Below are positions 15,737 to 24,019 of a stretch of DNA of 31,375 bases, one piece after another (position 1 is the first letter of the stretch; the number at the start of each line of letters is the position of its first letter). Where the stretch lies: the NCBI GenBank assembly GCA_040003205.1, contig JBDUDA010000007.1, forward strand, positions 1-31,375. Direction: 5' to 3'. The notes under the pieces are model-generated. The model was not told where the DNA came from. It saw only the letters and a program-made list of their open reading frames with translations, and searched no databases. The stretch is from JALYIM01 sp040003205. Its GTDB lineage: Bacteria; Acidobacteriota; Terriglobia; Terriglobales; Acidobacteriaceae. A program made the translations under genes and the position numbers.

Positions 15737-17341
15737 ATGATGGCTCGTGGTTCTCGTCGCTCCCTTTTCGTTGTGGTCTTTTTTTTGGCGATCTGCGGCT
15801 TTCTCGGTGTGCTTTTTGCGCAGAAGAATACTGCTACTTCGGGCGACAGCGAGTCCGACGTCCGCCAGAGCCTCCATCAATTTGCGGATGTGTACGACGT
15901 GATCGAGCAAAACTACGCCGAGCCCGTTAATCCTGATAAATCCATCTACAATGGCGCCATTCCAGGCATGCTTCATGTGCTGGATCCGCACTCGAATTTC
16001 TTCGATCCAAAGTCGTACGCGCTTCTGCGTGAAGACCAGCGTGGTAAGTATTACGGCGTGGGAATGACCGTCGGTCCCCGTAACAATAAAGTTATCGTCA
16101 TCGCGCCCTTCGTTGGAACACCAGCCTATCGCGCCGGCATTCGTCCAGGTGACATCATTGTCGCGGTGGATGGCAAGCCTACAGACAACATGAGCACCGG
16201 CGACGTCGCCGACTTGCTGAAGGGACCGAAAGGCACCACCGTCCACATCACCATGTTGCGCGAGGGAGCCGATAAGCCCCTCGATTTCGCCGTCGTGCGC
16301 GACGAGATTCCCCGCTATAGCGTGGATTTGCATTTCCTCATCAAGCCCGGCGTCGGTTACATGCATGTGTCCGGATTTAACGAGACCACCGAACATGAAG
16401 TAGCCGAAGCGCTCGATCAGATGGGCGATTTGAAGGGACTGGTCCTCGATCTACGGCAGAATCCTGGTGGCTTGCTGAATGAAGGCGTTGGTGTGGCAGA
16501 CAAGTTCCTGCGCAAAGGTCAACTTATCGTTTCGCACCACGGCCGCAATTCAGCCGAGAAGCGTTACACCGCAACTCATGGCAATGGCGGAAAAGAATAT
16601 GCGCTGGTAGTTCTGGTAAATCGCGGTACAGCGTCGGCCGCTGAAATTGTCGCGGGCGCCATCCAGGACCATGATCGAGGCTTGATTGCGGGAGAAACTA
16701 CTTTCGGCAAAGGCTTGGTGCAAACCGTCTATCCGCTCTCGGAGAATACCGGTCTTGCTCTCACGACCGCCAAGTATTACACCCCGAGTGGACGCCTGAT
16801 TCAGCGCGACTATTCGAACGTCTCTCTCTACGATTACTATTTCAATCGTGAAAACGAAGAGAACAGCACCTCCAACAGCCGCGAAGTCAAATTGACTGAC
16901 AGTGGACGCACGGTGTACGGAGGCGGCGGCATTACCCCAGATGTCAAAATCGAGCCGGTGAAGAGTAATCACTTTCAAGACACGATCTTGCAGCATTACA
17001 CCTTCTTCAACTTCGCCAAGCATTATGTCGTAACTCATCATCCAACTAAGAGCTTTGAAGTGGATGACGCCTTGATGCAGGAATTTCACAAGTTTCTTGA
17101 CGACGAAAAAGTTCCGTACACCGAGGCTGACCTGGTACAGAACAGCACCTGGGTGCGTTCCAACCTGAAGAGCGAGATTTTTGTGGACGCTTTCGGCCAG
17201 GAAGAAGGCCTGAAGATAAAGGCGGAAAGTGACCCTGAAGTTGTGAAGGCACTGGAGCTTATGTCGCAGGCGAAACAGTTAGCCGAAAATGCGCGGAAAG
17301 TCGTTGCTCAGCGCAGCAGTCCCAGCTCATTGAGCCGTTAA
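15737..17341 (+). CDS. S41 carboxyl-terminal processing protease
   Basis: Exported C-terminal processing protease (CtpA/Prc type), 534 aa. An N-terminal signal or anchor helix spans ~9-29. A region with VLDPHSNFFDP follows, the usual pre-PDZ segment. The PDZ domain runs ~105-178 (GVGMTVGP, GIRPGDIIVAVDG). The peptidase domain contains LDLRQNPGGLL, the nucleophile S300 in GTASAAE and the general base K325 in TFGKGLVQ, 25 residues apart as in known Ser-Lys dyads. Residues ~430-534 form an extra charged, helical tail beyond the common core. AAGGAAACTG before the ATG gives a clear ribosome site. It is likely a single-gene transcript, bounded by its own promoter and a terminator at 17365. Confidence 0.95.
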   Translation: MMARGSRRSLFVVVFFLAICGFLGVLFAQKNTATSGDSESDVRQSLHQFADVYDVIEQNYAEPVNPDKSIYNGAIPGMLHVLDPHSNFFDPKSYALLREDQRGKYYGVGMTVGPRNNKVIVIAPFVGTPAYRAGIRPGDIIVAVDGKPTDNMSTGDVADLLKGPKGTTVHITMLREGADKPLDFAVVRDEIPRYSVDLHFLIKPGVGYMHVSGFNETTEHEVAEALDQMGDLKGLVLDLRQNPGGLLNEGVGVADKFLRKGQLIVSHHGRNSAEKRYTATHGNGGKEYALVVLVNRGTASAAEIVAGAIQDHDRGLIAGETTFGKGLVQTVYPLSENTGLALTTAKYYTPSGRLIQRDYSNVSLYDYYFNRENEENSTSNSREVKLTDSGRTVYGGGGITPDVKIEPVKSNHFQDTILQHYTFFNFAKHYVVTHHPTKSFEVDDALMQEFHKFLDDEKVPYTEADLVQNSTWVRSNLKSEIFVDAFGQEEGLKIKAESDPEVVKALELMSQAKQLAENARKVVAQRSSPSSLSR

Positions 17342-17364
17342 CTTCCCCGTCATCGAGCAAGAAG

Positions 17365-17396
17365 GGTCCGATTTCCGATCGGGCCTTTTTTCTTTT
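17365..17396 (+). terminator. Rho-independent terminator after the S41 protease gene
   Basis: An 8-bp stem (GGTCCGAT with ATCGGGCC, one G-U pair) closes a 5-base loop. It is followed at once by a run of T (TTTTTTCTTTT). It begins 24 bases after the protease stop codon. This is the clearest intrinsic terminator in the window. Confidence 0.85.
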
Positions 17397-17494
17397 CAGC
17401 GGCTTCTACAACTCTTATATTGATAGTCGCTGACAGCCGCAGCGCGCAAAGTCCGCGCAGTCTCTGGTTCAACAGAGAATCAGCAAGTGAGGCG

Positions 17495-18025
17495 ATGGCA
17501 AAAGAATCTATCTGGATTGGGGTTGCCCTGCTCGCGGCCGTCGCTGGCTGGACCGACTGGAAATCCCGTCGAATCCCCAACTGGCTCACCGTGCCGGGAC
17601 TATTGCTGGGGGTCGCTGCCAACTCCGCCGCCTACGGCTGGAGCGGCACCAGAGACTCTCTTCTGGGTGCCGCCCTCGGATTGATATTGTTGCTGCCGCC
17701 GGTGATGATTCGGGTTCTGGGAGCCGGGGACTGGAAGTTGGTGGGCGCGGTCGGAGCCTTCCTGGGACCGCACAATTTGATCGTGGTCTTACTGCTTTCA
17801 GTATTTGTGAATGGAATTATCGCGGCCGTTATGATCGTGCAAAAACATCGCGTAGCCCAGACGCTGTCAAATATAGGCCATATGCTCGGTAGCCTCCTGA
17901 CTCTGAACCCTCCCGGGCCGGACCTCACCCTGGATAACCCGGACTCGGTAAAAGTGCCTTTTGGCGTAGCGGCTGCTATTGCCGTACTTGCCTATTCCGC
18001 GTATCACTTCTGGGGAGTATCTTGA
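17495..18025 (+). CDS. Type IV/Flp prepilin peptidase (A24, TadV/CpaA-like)
   Basis: Small membrane aspartic protease of 176 aa that trims Flp-type prepilins. The two catalytic aspartates are visible: D21 in TDWKSRRIPN and D79 in the GAGDWK (GxGD) motif. About five hydrophobic segments cover the rest. The methylase domain of the larger PilD enzymes is absent, as in TadV/CpaA. ATG 17495 is taken because GAGG lies 4 bases upstream; the frame is open 25 codons further but without support. It is the first gene of a four-gene Tad set after the protease terminator. The next gene begins 3 bases after its stop. Confidence 0.88.
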   Translation: MAKESIWIGVALLAAVAGWTDWKSRRIPNWLTVPGLLLGVAANSAAYGWSGTRDSLLGAALGLILLLPPVMIRVLGAGDWKLVGAVGAFLGPHNLIVVLLLSVFVNGIIAAVMIVQKHRVAQTLSNIGHMLGSLLTLNPPGPDLTLDNPDSVKVPFGVAAAIAVLAYSAYHFWGVS

Positions 18026-18028
18026 TAC

Positions 18029-18613
18029 GTGTTGGACTTTCAGACCATGCCGGAGAATGAACAGCACTCGCGGCTTTGCCGTCTGGCGAAAGCTATAGCT
18101 GGCGATGCCGGCCAGGAAATCCTCGAGGCAGCGCTCATACTTCCCCTAGTCTTCATGTTGCTCCTTGGCATTTATTGGTTCGGTCGTGTTTTCAATATTT
18201 ACTCGACGATTGATCATGCCGCGCGGGAAGGCGCGCGCGTGGCAACAACGTTTGCTTGCGCCACTTGCGGAAACGCTCAGACTTCCCCGACCTCAGTCGA
18301 AGCCGTCGTATTAAATTCTCTTCAGGCCTCAAATTTGGATCCCAATAAGATTTCGCCGCTCGTGCCGTCATCCCTGGCGTTCTGTTCGGGATTTACGCAA
18401 GCCACTGCCTGTAGCACTACTACTAAAAATGTCTATGTCTGTGAAAATGTCGTGCTCAACAACGCCGCCGGAAACAGTACCGCTGGCAGTTCTCCCGTGT
18501 GCGGAGCTTCGGTAAGCTTTCAATACCCTTTTCAGTTTTACTTTCCCTTCACGTCGTTAAATTTCCAGAGGGTATTGCTGAAAGCGGACGTACAGATGAA
18601 GAACGAGGACTGA
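18029..18613 (+). CDS. TadE-like pseudopilin 1
   Basis: A TadE/TadG-family minor pilin of up to 194 aa. After a polar leader comes EILEAALILPLVFMLLLGIYWFGR, with Glu just before the hydrophobic helix as needed for prepilin-peptidase processing. DHAAREGARVA follows, the usual TadE core. The C-terminal part is Ser/Thr/Cys-rich (six or more Cys), as expected for an exported domain with disulfides. The start may be GTG 18029 or ATG 18047 (MPENEQ); the latter gives 188 aa. The stop overlaps the next ATG by one base (TGATG), so the two TadE-like genes are coupled. Confidence 0.82.
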   Translation: MLDFQTMPENEQHSRLCRLAKAIAGDAGQEILEAALILPLVFMLLLGIYWFGRVFNIYSTIDHAAREGARVATTFACATCGNAQTSPTSVEAVVLNSLQASNLDPNKISPLVPSSLAFCSGFTQATACSTTTKNVYVCENVVLNNAAGNSTAGSSPVCGASVSFQYPFQFYFPFTSLNFQRVLLKADVQMKNED

Positions 18614-19194
18614 TGAATAAGCAGGCGCGATTCGGATGGGCGAGAAAATTCGGACTTCTGCAATCCTTCTTGAAAGATGCGGAAGCTTCGCAGATTCTCG
18701 AATTCGCCGTGGCCTTGCCCTTGCTGGCAGTCTTTATCGTCGGGATCTACGACTTTAGCGGGGCATTCAATTTGCGTCAGAAGTTGAGCAATGCCGCCCG
18801 CGAGGGCGCCCTCCTGGGATCCAGCCAGCCAGCCAGCGACATCAGCGCATTGGGCACGCCAACCTCAGTCCTCGCAATTCGGGATGAAGTAGATTCTTAT
18901 CTTCAAGCATCTCAGGTGAACGATTGCGGACTGCAAAATCCCACGCCAACAGCGGCGGTGGCCACTTGGAGCGCCATCGGCAACTGCCCAAACTCTTCCA
19001 CGCTGACGTTGACAATTGAGCGAGGTTACGCCATTACGCCGGCCGGCGGAACCACGAAAGTCCTTTGTACCCGCGTATCCATCAGCTATCCGTATCAGTG
19101 GAGATTTAATAGCATCATCCAGACGCTGGTGCCGGGAGCGTCTTACGGTAGCGTTCAGATTGCAACAAATTCTGTATTCCCGAACCTGAATTGA
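18613..19194 (+). CDS. TadE-like pseudopilin 2
   Basis: Second TadE-family minor pilin, 193 aa. ILEFAVALPLLAVFIVGIYDFSGAF carries the conserved Glu before the membrane helix, then LRQKLSNAAREGALLG. The C-terminal half is a Thr/Ser/Asn-rich exported domain with a few Cys (near NDCG, GNCP, LCTR). The start ATG shares one base with the previous stop. It is related to pseudopilin 1 in layout, but the tails differ in sequence. A short CCAG repeat lies in codons just after the helix. The next gene starts 54 bases on. Confidence 0.85.
   Translation: MNKQARFGWARKFGLLQSFLKDAEASQILEFAVALPLLAVFIVGIYDFSGAFNLRQKLSNAAREGALLGSSQPASDISALGTPTSVLAIRDEVDSYLQASQVNDCGLQNPTPTAAVATWSAIGNCPNSSTLTLTIERGYAITPAGGTTKVLCTRVSISYPYQWRFNSIIQTLVPGASYGSVQIATNSVFPNLN
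18821..18836 (+). repeat. Short tandem repeat (CCAG)4 inside pseudopilin 2
   Basis: Four copies of a 4-base unit encode part of a Ser/Gln/Pro/Ala segment. Units not divisible by three can shift the reading frame by slippage. Four copies is short, so the effect is probably small. Confidence 0.5.
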
Positions 19195-19248
19195 ATCGTG
19201 CCGCGGAGGGTAGATTGACGCTGTAGTATCAGACAAAAGGCCAAACCA

Positions 19249-20570
19249 TTGCGACCCAGTAAACACATATCGAGAACAGGATTTCGCGAGCGGGCACGCT
19301 CCCGCGAAGCCGGGCAAACTTTAATCCTGGTGGCGGTGTCTCTGATGAGTGTTGTGGCCATGGCAGCACTGGCTATTGATGTGGTCACGCTCTACACATT
19401 CCGCGCGGAGGCGCAGCGCTCCGCCGATGCAGCGGCCCTCGTGGGAGCTAAAGTTTTCGTCGACAGTGGATTCACATCCCGGCCATGCACGCCTCCTCTA
19501 CCGGCTGCGATCAAGACCTTGATTACGCAGCAGGCGACCGCGATCGCGCGCCAAAATACAGTGGGGGGGGGCAGTCTGTCTCCTTTGCGGTTACGGTTAC
19601 TTTTCCGAATGAAACAGCTCCAAACTGCTCGAATCCCCAAGTCGCCGTGGACGTATTGCGGACCAATTTGCCTATATATTTTGCGCGCATCTGGAGTCGC
19701 ACCCTGCAATCGGTCAGGGCCACGGCCACCGCCGAGGCTTATAACCCGTCGAATGCGACGAGCGGTGGCGGCGGACCCAGTGTTCCCGTTGCGCCACGCT
19801 GCGTAAAGCCCTTGCTGCTGCCGAACTGTGATCCCAACTCTGCCAATACCAGCAGTCCGCCGTCGAACTGTCCGGGTGGTGGTGGGGGCGGGAATAGCGC
19901 GACCTTGGTGGACGCAGCCACGGGTGCAGTATCTAACCCGTCAGTGATTGGCTTCTCTCCGGTAACGCGACTCGCCGCAGGTTGTGCTGCGGGGGGCGGC
20001 TGCACTCCAACCACGCCCACTGCTTGGCAGTATTACCCGCTGACTCTGCCAGCCACGAATTCATGTCCGGGCTGTGCGGGTTCAGGCAGCGTTGGCTTTC
20101 AACATAATTTGGAGTGTTGCAACCCGACGCCGTTAGCGTGCGGGCAAACTCTCAATTTTGACTCGACGATTAACCCCAACGGCGGAGGTGGACCCGCGAC
20201 CAGAGGCGGTCGCTGCATGATTCACCAGACAGGCGGAAATTCGGGCCAAGACAGCCTCGATACTTCATCGGTTCCGTTCGAATTCGTTGCTGGGAGTAGT
20301 AATCCACTTATTGGCGGTGGAGCACAGAACATACAGAGTGGAGATGATATCTCTACTAGCAATTCGGTTGTGACCGTTCCTATGTATGATGGAACCCCAG
20401 TTACCGGCGCTGTGAGGATCGTTGGCTTTTTGCAATTGTTTATAAGCCGCGTACACAACAGTGGCGGTATGGACGCAACCATTCTCAACGTCGTTGGATG
20501 TGGTGCCGCAACCGGTACGCCGGTAGTCGGATCGGGATCGCCAGTCCCGGTGAGATTGATTCATCTCTGA
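19249..20570 (+). pseudogene. TadG-like pilus protein, reading frame broken at a G9 run
   Basis: TadG-type exported protein of about 440 aa if intact. The first frame, starting at TTG 19249, encodes EAGQTLILVAVSLMSVVAMA (N-terminal TadG helix) and RAEAQRSADAAALVGA. It reaches residue ~108 at nine consecutive G (19563-19571) and then turns into unlikely sequence. In the frame one base back the expected TadG continuation appears (QSVSFAVTVTFP, RTNLPIYFARI, SVRATATAEAYNP). It stays open to 20570 with a Gly/Pro/Thr/Cys-rich domain. One added G (G10) restores one clean ORF. AAAAGG precedes the TTG start. The gene could be a pseudogene, a phase-variable gene or an assembly error. Confidence 0.8.
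19563..19571 (+). repeat. Homopolymer G9 at the tadG frame break
   Basis: Nine G in a row, directly at the point where the coding frame changes. Ten (or seven) would keep the frame. Such tracts are prone both to slippage in cells and to miscounts in sequencing. Confidence 0.85.
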
Positions 20571-20593
20571 GTCCGTTCGCGCTAGAGACTCTG

Positions 20594-21652
20594 CTACTCC
20601 TGCGGTTGAAGATTTGGCTCCGCCTGAGGCGGGCCGACCTGTGGGGGGCCGCCTTGCTGAGGCTCGCCTTGTGGAGGCCCACCTGCCTCCGGAGGTAGTG
20701 GTGGCGGTTCGACAGGCGGAGCGCCGGCGCCATCCGGCTGAAGCTCAACGGTTGCAGGATCTGGTTCCGGCGCAATCTGTATCACCTCGGGCTCGGGATA
20801 CTCCTGCACAGGCGCTGCCACAGGCACTGCCGAAGATGCGGCCGCTACCGGGTTCGCTGGCTCTCCAAACTTCGGGGTCAGGATTACGCTGCGCAGCTTG
20901 CCAGGATCACCTTCCGAACCCACCATCACAAAATTGAAATGCGAGCCGTTCAGGAGCGCAGACAACGTCTCACGCGCGGGCCCAGGTCCATAATCCGCCG
21001 TGACGTGTTCCAGTTCAGCCCCCGCGGGAATGGGAATATCCGCACCTGTCCTTTGCTGCACCTCAAACAGGACTTCCGCCAAGGTGGCGTTTCTCGCGTG
21101 AATAGTCAGCGAGCCTCCGAGGCCAGACTGCACGGCAAAACGGGGTGCAGGCTGCGGAACCGGACTTACAGATTTAGCGGTGCTGGCAGCCTTCATGTTT
21201 GCCGGCATGGGGCGTGGTTGCTTAACACTGGGAGCGAGGTCGGCGCTCGCTCCGAGTTTCACCAGCAGCATATTTCCTGAGGGCTGAAGCTCGTACTTCT
21301 GATGCGCCTTTAAATCCACAACGATCCGCAATACTGGTGGATTGGATTGGAATAATCCAACCCGCACCGATTTCACCTGAGCATTTCCGAAAGCAGCCTT
21401 GCGCAAGTCTCGACCGGCGGTCGCGTTGGGGAAATCAATCACCAGGCGGTCCGGCCCGCTCAGTCGCATAGTGCTCGGAGTCCTCGACTCGCTGAGTGCA
21501 ATTCGCAGGTCCGTCTCTTTAGCGGTGTCGAACGAAACCCGCTGAATCACGGCGGGCGACTGACTTCCCTTTTCGGCGTGAGCCAACTGCGTCCAAGAGG
21601 CGGCAACGACCGCGCTCATAAGCAAATAGCGGATTGACGCCGGAAGTTGCAT
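20594..21652 (-). CDS. Periplasmic AMIN + STN domain protein with Pro/Gln-rich tail
   Basis: Exported 352-aa protein. A signal peptide (YLLMSAVVAASWTQLAHA) is followed by an AMIN-type domain at ~35-130, ending KSVRVGLFQSNPPVLRIVVDL and LLVKLG. A linker leads to an STN-like domain at ~178-250 (LTIHARNATLAEVLFEVQQRTG, then ETLSALLNGSHFNF). AMIN domains bind peptidoglycan or place proteins in the envelope. STN domains occur at the N-terminus of secretins and TonB receptors. This protein has no secretin barrel, so it may assist a secretin rather than be one. The last ~50 residues are repeats of PPQ/GPP type. It converges with tadG, 23 bases away. The 139-base gap upstream shows no convincing promoter. 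Confidence 0.8.
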   Translation of the reverse strand: MQLPASIRYLLMSAVVAASWTQLAHAEKGSQSPAVIQRVSFDTAKETDLRIALSESRTPSTMRLSGPDRLVIDFPNATAGRDLRKAAFGNAQVKSVRVGLFQSNPPVLRIVVDLKAHQKYELQPSGNMLLVKLGASADLAPSVKQPRPMPANMKAASTAKSVSPVPQPAPRFAVQSGLGGSLTIHARNATLAEVLFEVQQRTGADIPIPAGAELEHVTADYGPGPARETLSALLNGSHFNFVMVGSEGDPGKLRSVILTPKFGEPANPVAAASSAVPVAAPVQEYPEPEVIQIAPEPDPATVELQPDGAGAPPVEPPPLPPEAGGPPQGEPQQGGPPQVGPPQAEPNLQPQE

Positions 21653-21791
21653 TTGGGTGAATTCAAAATCTTAGCAGGAAAGGAAGCCGGCAAAATGCAC
21701 TTCGGTTCTAGCACTAAATACAAGTTCGCTCTAAAACATTATCGCTCAGCGGAGGGCAATGTTTGCTGCTACTCAGCATCTCTCAAAGCGC

Positions 21792-22808
21792 TTAAGAATT
21801 TCGGCCCTTGCGGTAGCGGAGATACATGGCAGCGATTCCGGTAGACATTAAAACCATGGTAGCGGGCTCCGGCACCGTTGCAGGTGGGCCGGGAGGTCCG
21901 GGCGTGCCGGGAGGACCTGGAGGGCAGGCGTTTTTCTTTGGCGCTTTGGTACCTTCCGCTTCGCCGGTAAACCCGAGGGTTACGAATCCGGCATTGTGAC
22001 TTGGTTTCGGTTTCGCAGGTTCGCAAACTCCGCCGGCAGCTCCGCCGGGGAATGGCGGTGGAAAGGTGATCGGGAAATCATTACCTGCATAAGGTCCGTA
22101 GCCCCATCGTGAAGGGGGGTCTGCCGGATCGAACCATTCTGGCCGCCTATGCAGCAAAGCCGACTCAAATTTAACCGGAAAGGGAGCAACAAAGGCCGTC
22201 CCCCCGGCCATCACGGGACGGTCCAATTCCGCGGCCGCCGGCTCCTGAGCCGAAATTGCTCGTTGCGGGGCCGCTGAGACACGGTTAGCGCAGCGCATGC
22301 GGGCCATCATCTTTCCGTCGGTTAGTACTTTTTCGCCTTCACACAATTTAACCTGGCGTTTTGTCCAGAAAATTTTGTCTTTGCGGCGGTAAGAAAGGTA
22401 AACCAACCTCGGATGCTTCAAGCGCACTACCCTGGCGTTGCCAAAATCGAATCCAGCGTAGTGTAGAGCGACCAGCGGATCGTGTTTGCTCGCTTCGCGC
22501 AGTTCTCCCGGAGTTGAAACCCCTCCCGGCACAACGGAGTAAGGATAGACCGCGCGCGCTTCAGCCTGAGCTGTTTTAATGCCAGCCAGCAATGCCAGAT
22601 TGCGGCTGGAATCGCCTTGGGTCCATTCAGGACTAGCGCCTGCCATAGCGCGGAGTGACGCCACATCAGAAAATGAGAAATAGATTTGACGCGCGACAGC
22701 AAATATCATCAGACAACAAATAGCGATCGCAAGCACAATCAAGCCGCGGCGAACCCCTCGTTTGCGTCGTGACCGATGCTTGCGTACGCGCCTCAACGGA
22801 TAAGTCAA
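21792..22808 (-). CDS. PEP-CTERM sorted exported protein with collagen-like GPP segment
   Basis: A 338-aa surface or secreted protein. A very basic start (RRVRKHRSRRKRGVRRG) leads into one hydrophobic helix (residues ~24-42), the signal or anchor. The middle is not a domain I recognise. Near the C-terminus comes a GPP-type run (PPGPPGTPGPPGPP), then the sorting signal VPEPATMVLMSTG with a hydrophobic stretch and a basic tail (RYRKGRN). That is the PEP-CTERM pattern: PEP motif, membrane helix, Arg-rich end, expected to be cut by exosortase. The start codon is TTG 22808, with GGAAGA shortly upstream. No exosortase gene is in the window. Confidence 0.78.
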   Translation of the reverse strand: MTYPLRRVRKHRSRRKRGVRRGLIVLAIAICCLMIFAVARQIYFSFSDVASLRAMAGASPEWTQGDSSRNLALLAGIKTAQAEARAVYPYSVVPGGVSTPGELREASKHDPLVALHYAGFDFGNARVVRLKHPRLVYLSYRRKDKIFWTKRQVKLCEGEKVLTDGKMMARMRCANRVSAAPQRAISAQEPAAAELDRPVMAGGTAFVAPFPVKFESALLHRRPEWFDPADPPSRWGYGPYAGNDFPITFPPPFPGGAAGGVCEPAKPKPSHNAGFVTLGFTGEAEGTKAPKKNACPPGPPGTPGPPGPPATVPEPATMVLMSTGIAAMYLRYRKGRNS

Positions 22809-23201
22809 AATATCTTCCGTGGAATTGCGCTTTCAGCAAGTGTGGTATGCGGCGATGGATGGCTGCGACTCCGGACGACGCTCAGCATAAGGCAGAAACT
22901 CCCAAGCTTCTCTGCGCCGAAATGTTAGCAGAACTCCTGCCCGCCAAAACTGAAAAGCATGTAGATACTCTTGGTTCTCTCCTGCCCCGCTGAGAAATCG
23001 CCGCTTGTCCAGCTATTTTCACAACAAAGACCAGCATTTGAAAGGATTTGGGAACTTGAACAACTTTGGCCCGAAATGGGAGAGGGCTTGTATGACAGAG
23101 CGCCGCAAAGCACTCGCGGTCAACGGTCTTCAGTTGTTAACCCTCTTTACCCTAAAGCCCTACCTTCACGAGACGATGTATCTCATATTGGAGCACCGTC
23201 T
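22809..23201. other. Gap between the divergent PEP-CTERM and receiver genes
   Basis: About 390 bases with no gene I can support. The frame of the downstream receiver is open here from TTG 22971, but its translation shows no domain and no good ribosome site. A Shine-Dalgarno-like GGAG appears only before 23202. Short antisense frames look random. I see no clear promoter hexamers, hairpin or repeat. Confidence 0.5.
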
Positions 23202-23705
23202 ATGCCATCGCCACCAGCGAAACCAGTATCCGAGCTCTATCCTTGGATAAGAGTTTTGGAAAAACAAGAGCGCGAGCGCGCGAAGTCTTTGCAAATTCTT
23301 GTGGCCGAAGACAACACGCTCAGCCAGACCCTGATTACCCGGCTGCTACAAAAGATGGGCCATTCGGTGACCGTGGCGAATCATGGCGAGGAAGCGGTCG
23401 CTCTCTACAGCAAAGGCGCTTTCGATCTGATTTTCATGGACATTCGAATGCCCAAAATGGATGGCATGGCAGCCGCTCTCTGCATTCGTAAGCTGGAAGA
23501 AAAGCGCGGCACATATCTCCCCGTGATTGCGATGACAGCACATGGCAAAGGTGGAGACCGCGATCGCTGCGTTGCCGCGCAGATGGACCACTACATGGTG
23601 AAGCCCGTCAGTCTAATGGGACTGGAAAGCGTCCTTCAGATTTTCTTCGCTCCCGGAGAAATTTGCAGCACAGACGTCCGGGTTGGGATAAGGGCGGTGC
23701 GTTAG
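23202..23705 (+). CDS. Single receiver-domain response regulator
   Basis: A receiver domain with all phosphorylation residues: the acidic pair in VAEDN, phospho-acceptor Asp in FMDIRMPKMDG (D80 from this start), Thr in AMTAH and Lys in MVKPV. ATG 23202 is preferred because GGAG lies 8 bases upstream; an open extension to 22971 adds 77 residues without a domain. This gives 167 aa. A helical linker (VLEKQERERAKS) precedes the receiver, as in the C-terminal part of hybrid kinases, but no kinase domain is present. The reading frame ends about 20 residues after the receiver. It overlaps the HPt gene in another frame by 43 bases. A fused receiver-HPt protein broken by a one-base change is possible. 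Confidence 0.82.
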   Translation: MPSPPAKPVSELYPWIRVLEKQERERAKSLQILVAEDNTLSQTLITRLLQKMGHSVTVANHGEEAVALYSKGAFDLIFMDIRMPKMDGMAAALCIRKLEEKRGTYLPVIAMTAHGKGGDRDRCVAAQMDHYMVKPVSLMGLESVLQIFFAPGEICSTDVRVGIRAVR

Positions 23706-24019
23706 CGCGCGCGGGCGGCGATCAAAAGATGTTGGACCGATTAATGCATGTATTTGTTGAAAGCAAGTCAAAACTCATGGCCGAGATCGAACGAAGTCTG
23801 GCTGATAAGAAGCCCGAACTTGTTGAACATGCCGCCCACATTCTAAAGGAACAGTTGGCTTACATGGGCGCGCACCAGCTTTCCGAAACCGCGCGCCGCC
23901 TTGAAACCGTGGGGAGAAAAGGTGACTATTCCAGGGCCGTCCACTTTGCGGAACTACTACAAGCGCAGATCGCGGAAATGGACCCGCTATTTTCGGAGTC
24001 CAGCCAGGGGCTGTTATGA
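23663..24019 (+). CDS. Histidine phosphotransfer (HPt) protein
   Basis: A 118-aa HPt-type helical protein. It opens with GWDKGGALARAGGD, the usual start of HPt domains fused behind receivers. The phospho-histidine is H59 in HILKE, where the common form is HxLKG, so the Gly after Lys is Glu here. YMGAHQLSETARRLE follows, as expected for helix C to D. The start at TTG 23663 has GGAGA just upstream. The coding frame runs through the end of the receiver gene one base out of step, so it may be either a coupled separate gene or the second half of a frameshifted fusion. The stop overlaps the next ATG by four bases (ATGA). Confidence 0.75.
   Translation: MQHRRPGWDKGGALARAGGDQKMLDRLMHVFVESKSKLMAEIERSLADKKPELVEHAAHILKEQLAYMGAHQLSETARRLETVGRKGDYSRAVHFAELLQAQIAEMDPLFSESSQGLL

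Noticed and set aside
15713..16396. 227-codon open frame opposite the S41 protease
   Set aside because: It is antisense to conserved PDZ and peptidase motifs, with no signature of its own.
22971..23201. N-terminal extension of the receiver protein from TTG 22971
   Set aside because: The translation shows no domain or signal and no ribosome site, whereas GGAG precedes ATG 23202 at good spacing.
23659..23665. AAATTTG heptamer near the receiver-HPt junction as a programmed -1 frameshift site
   Set aside because: Its X-XXY-YYZ register matches the HPt frame, not the upstream receiver frame, so ribosomes in the receiver frame would not slip there in the usual way.
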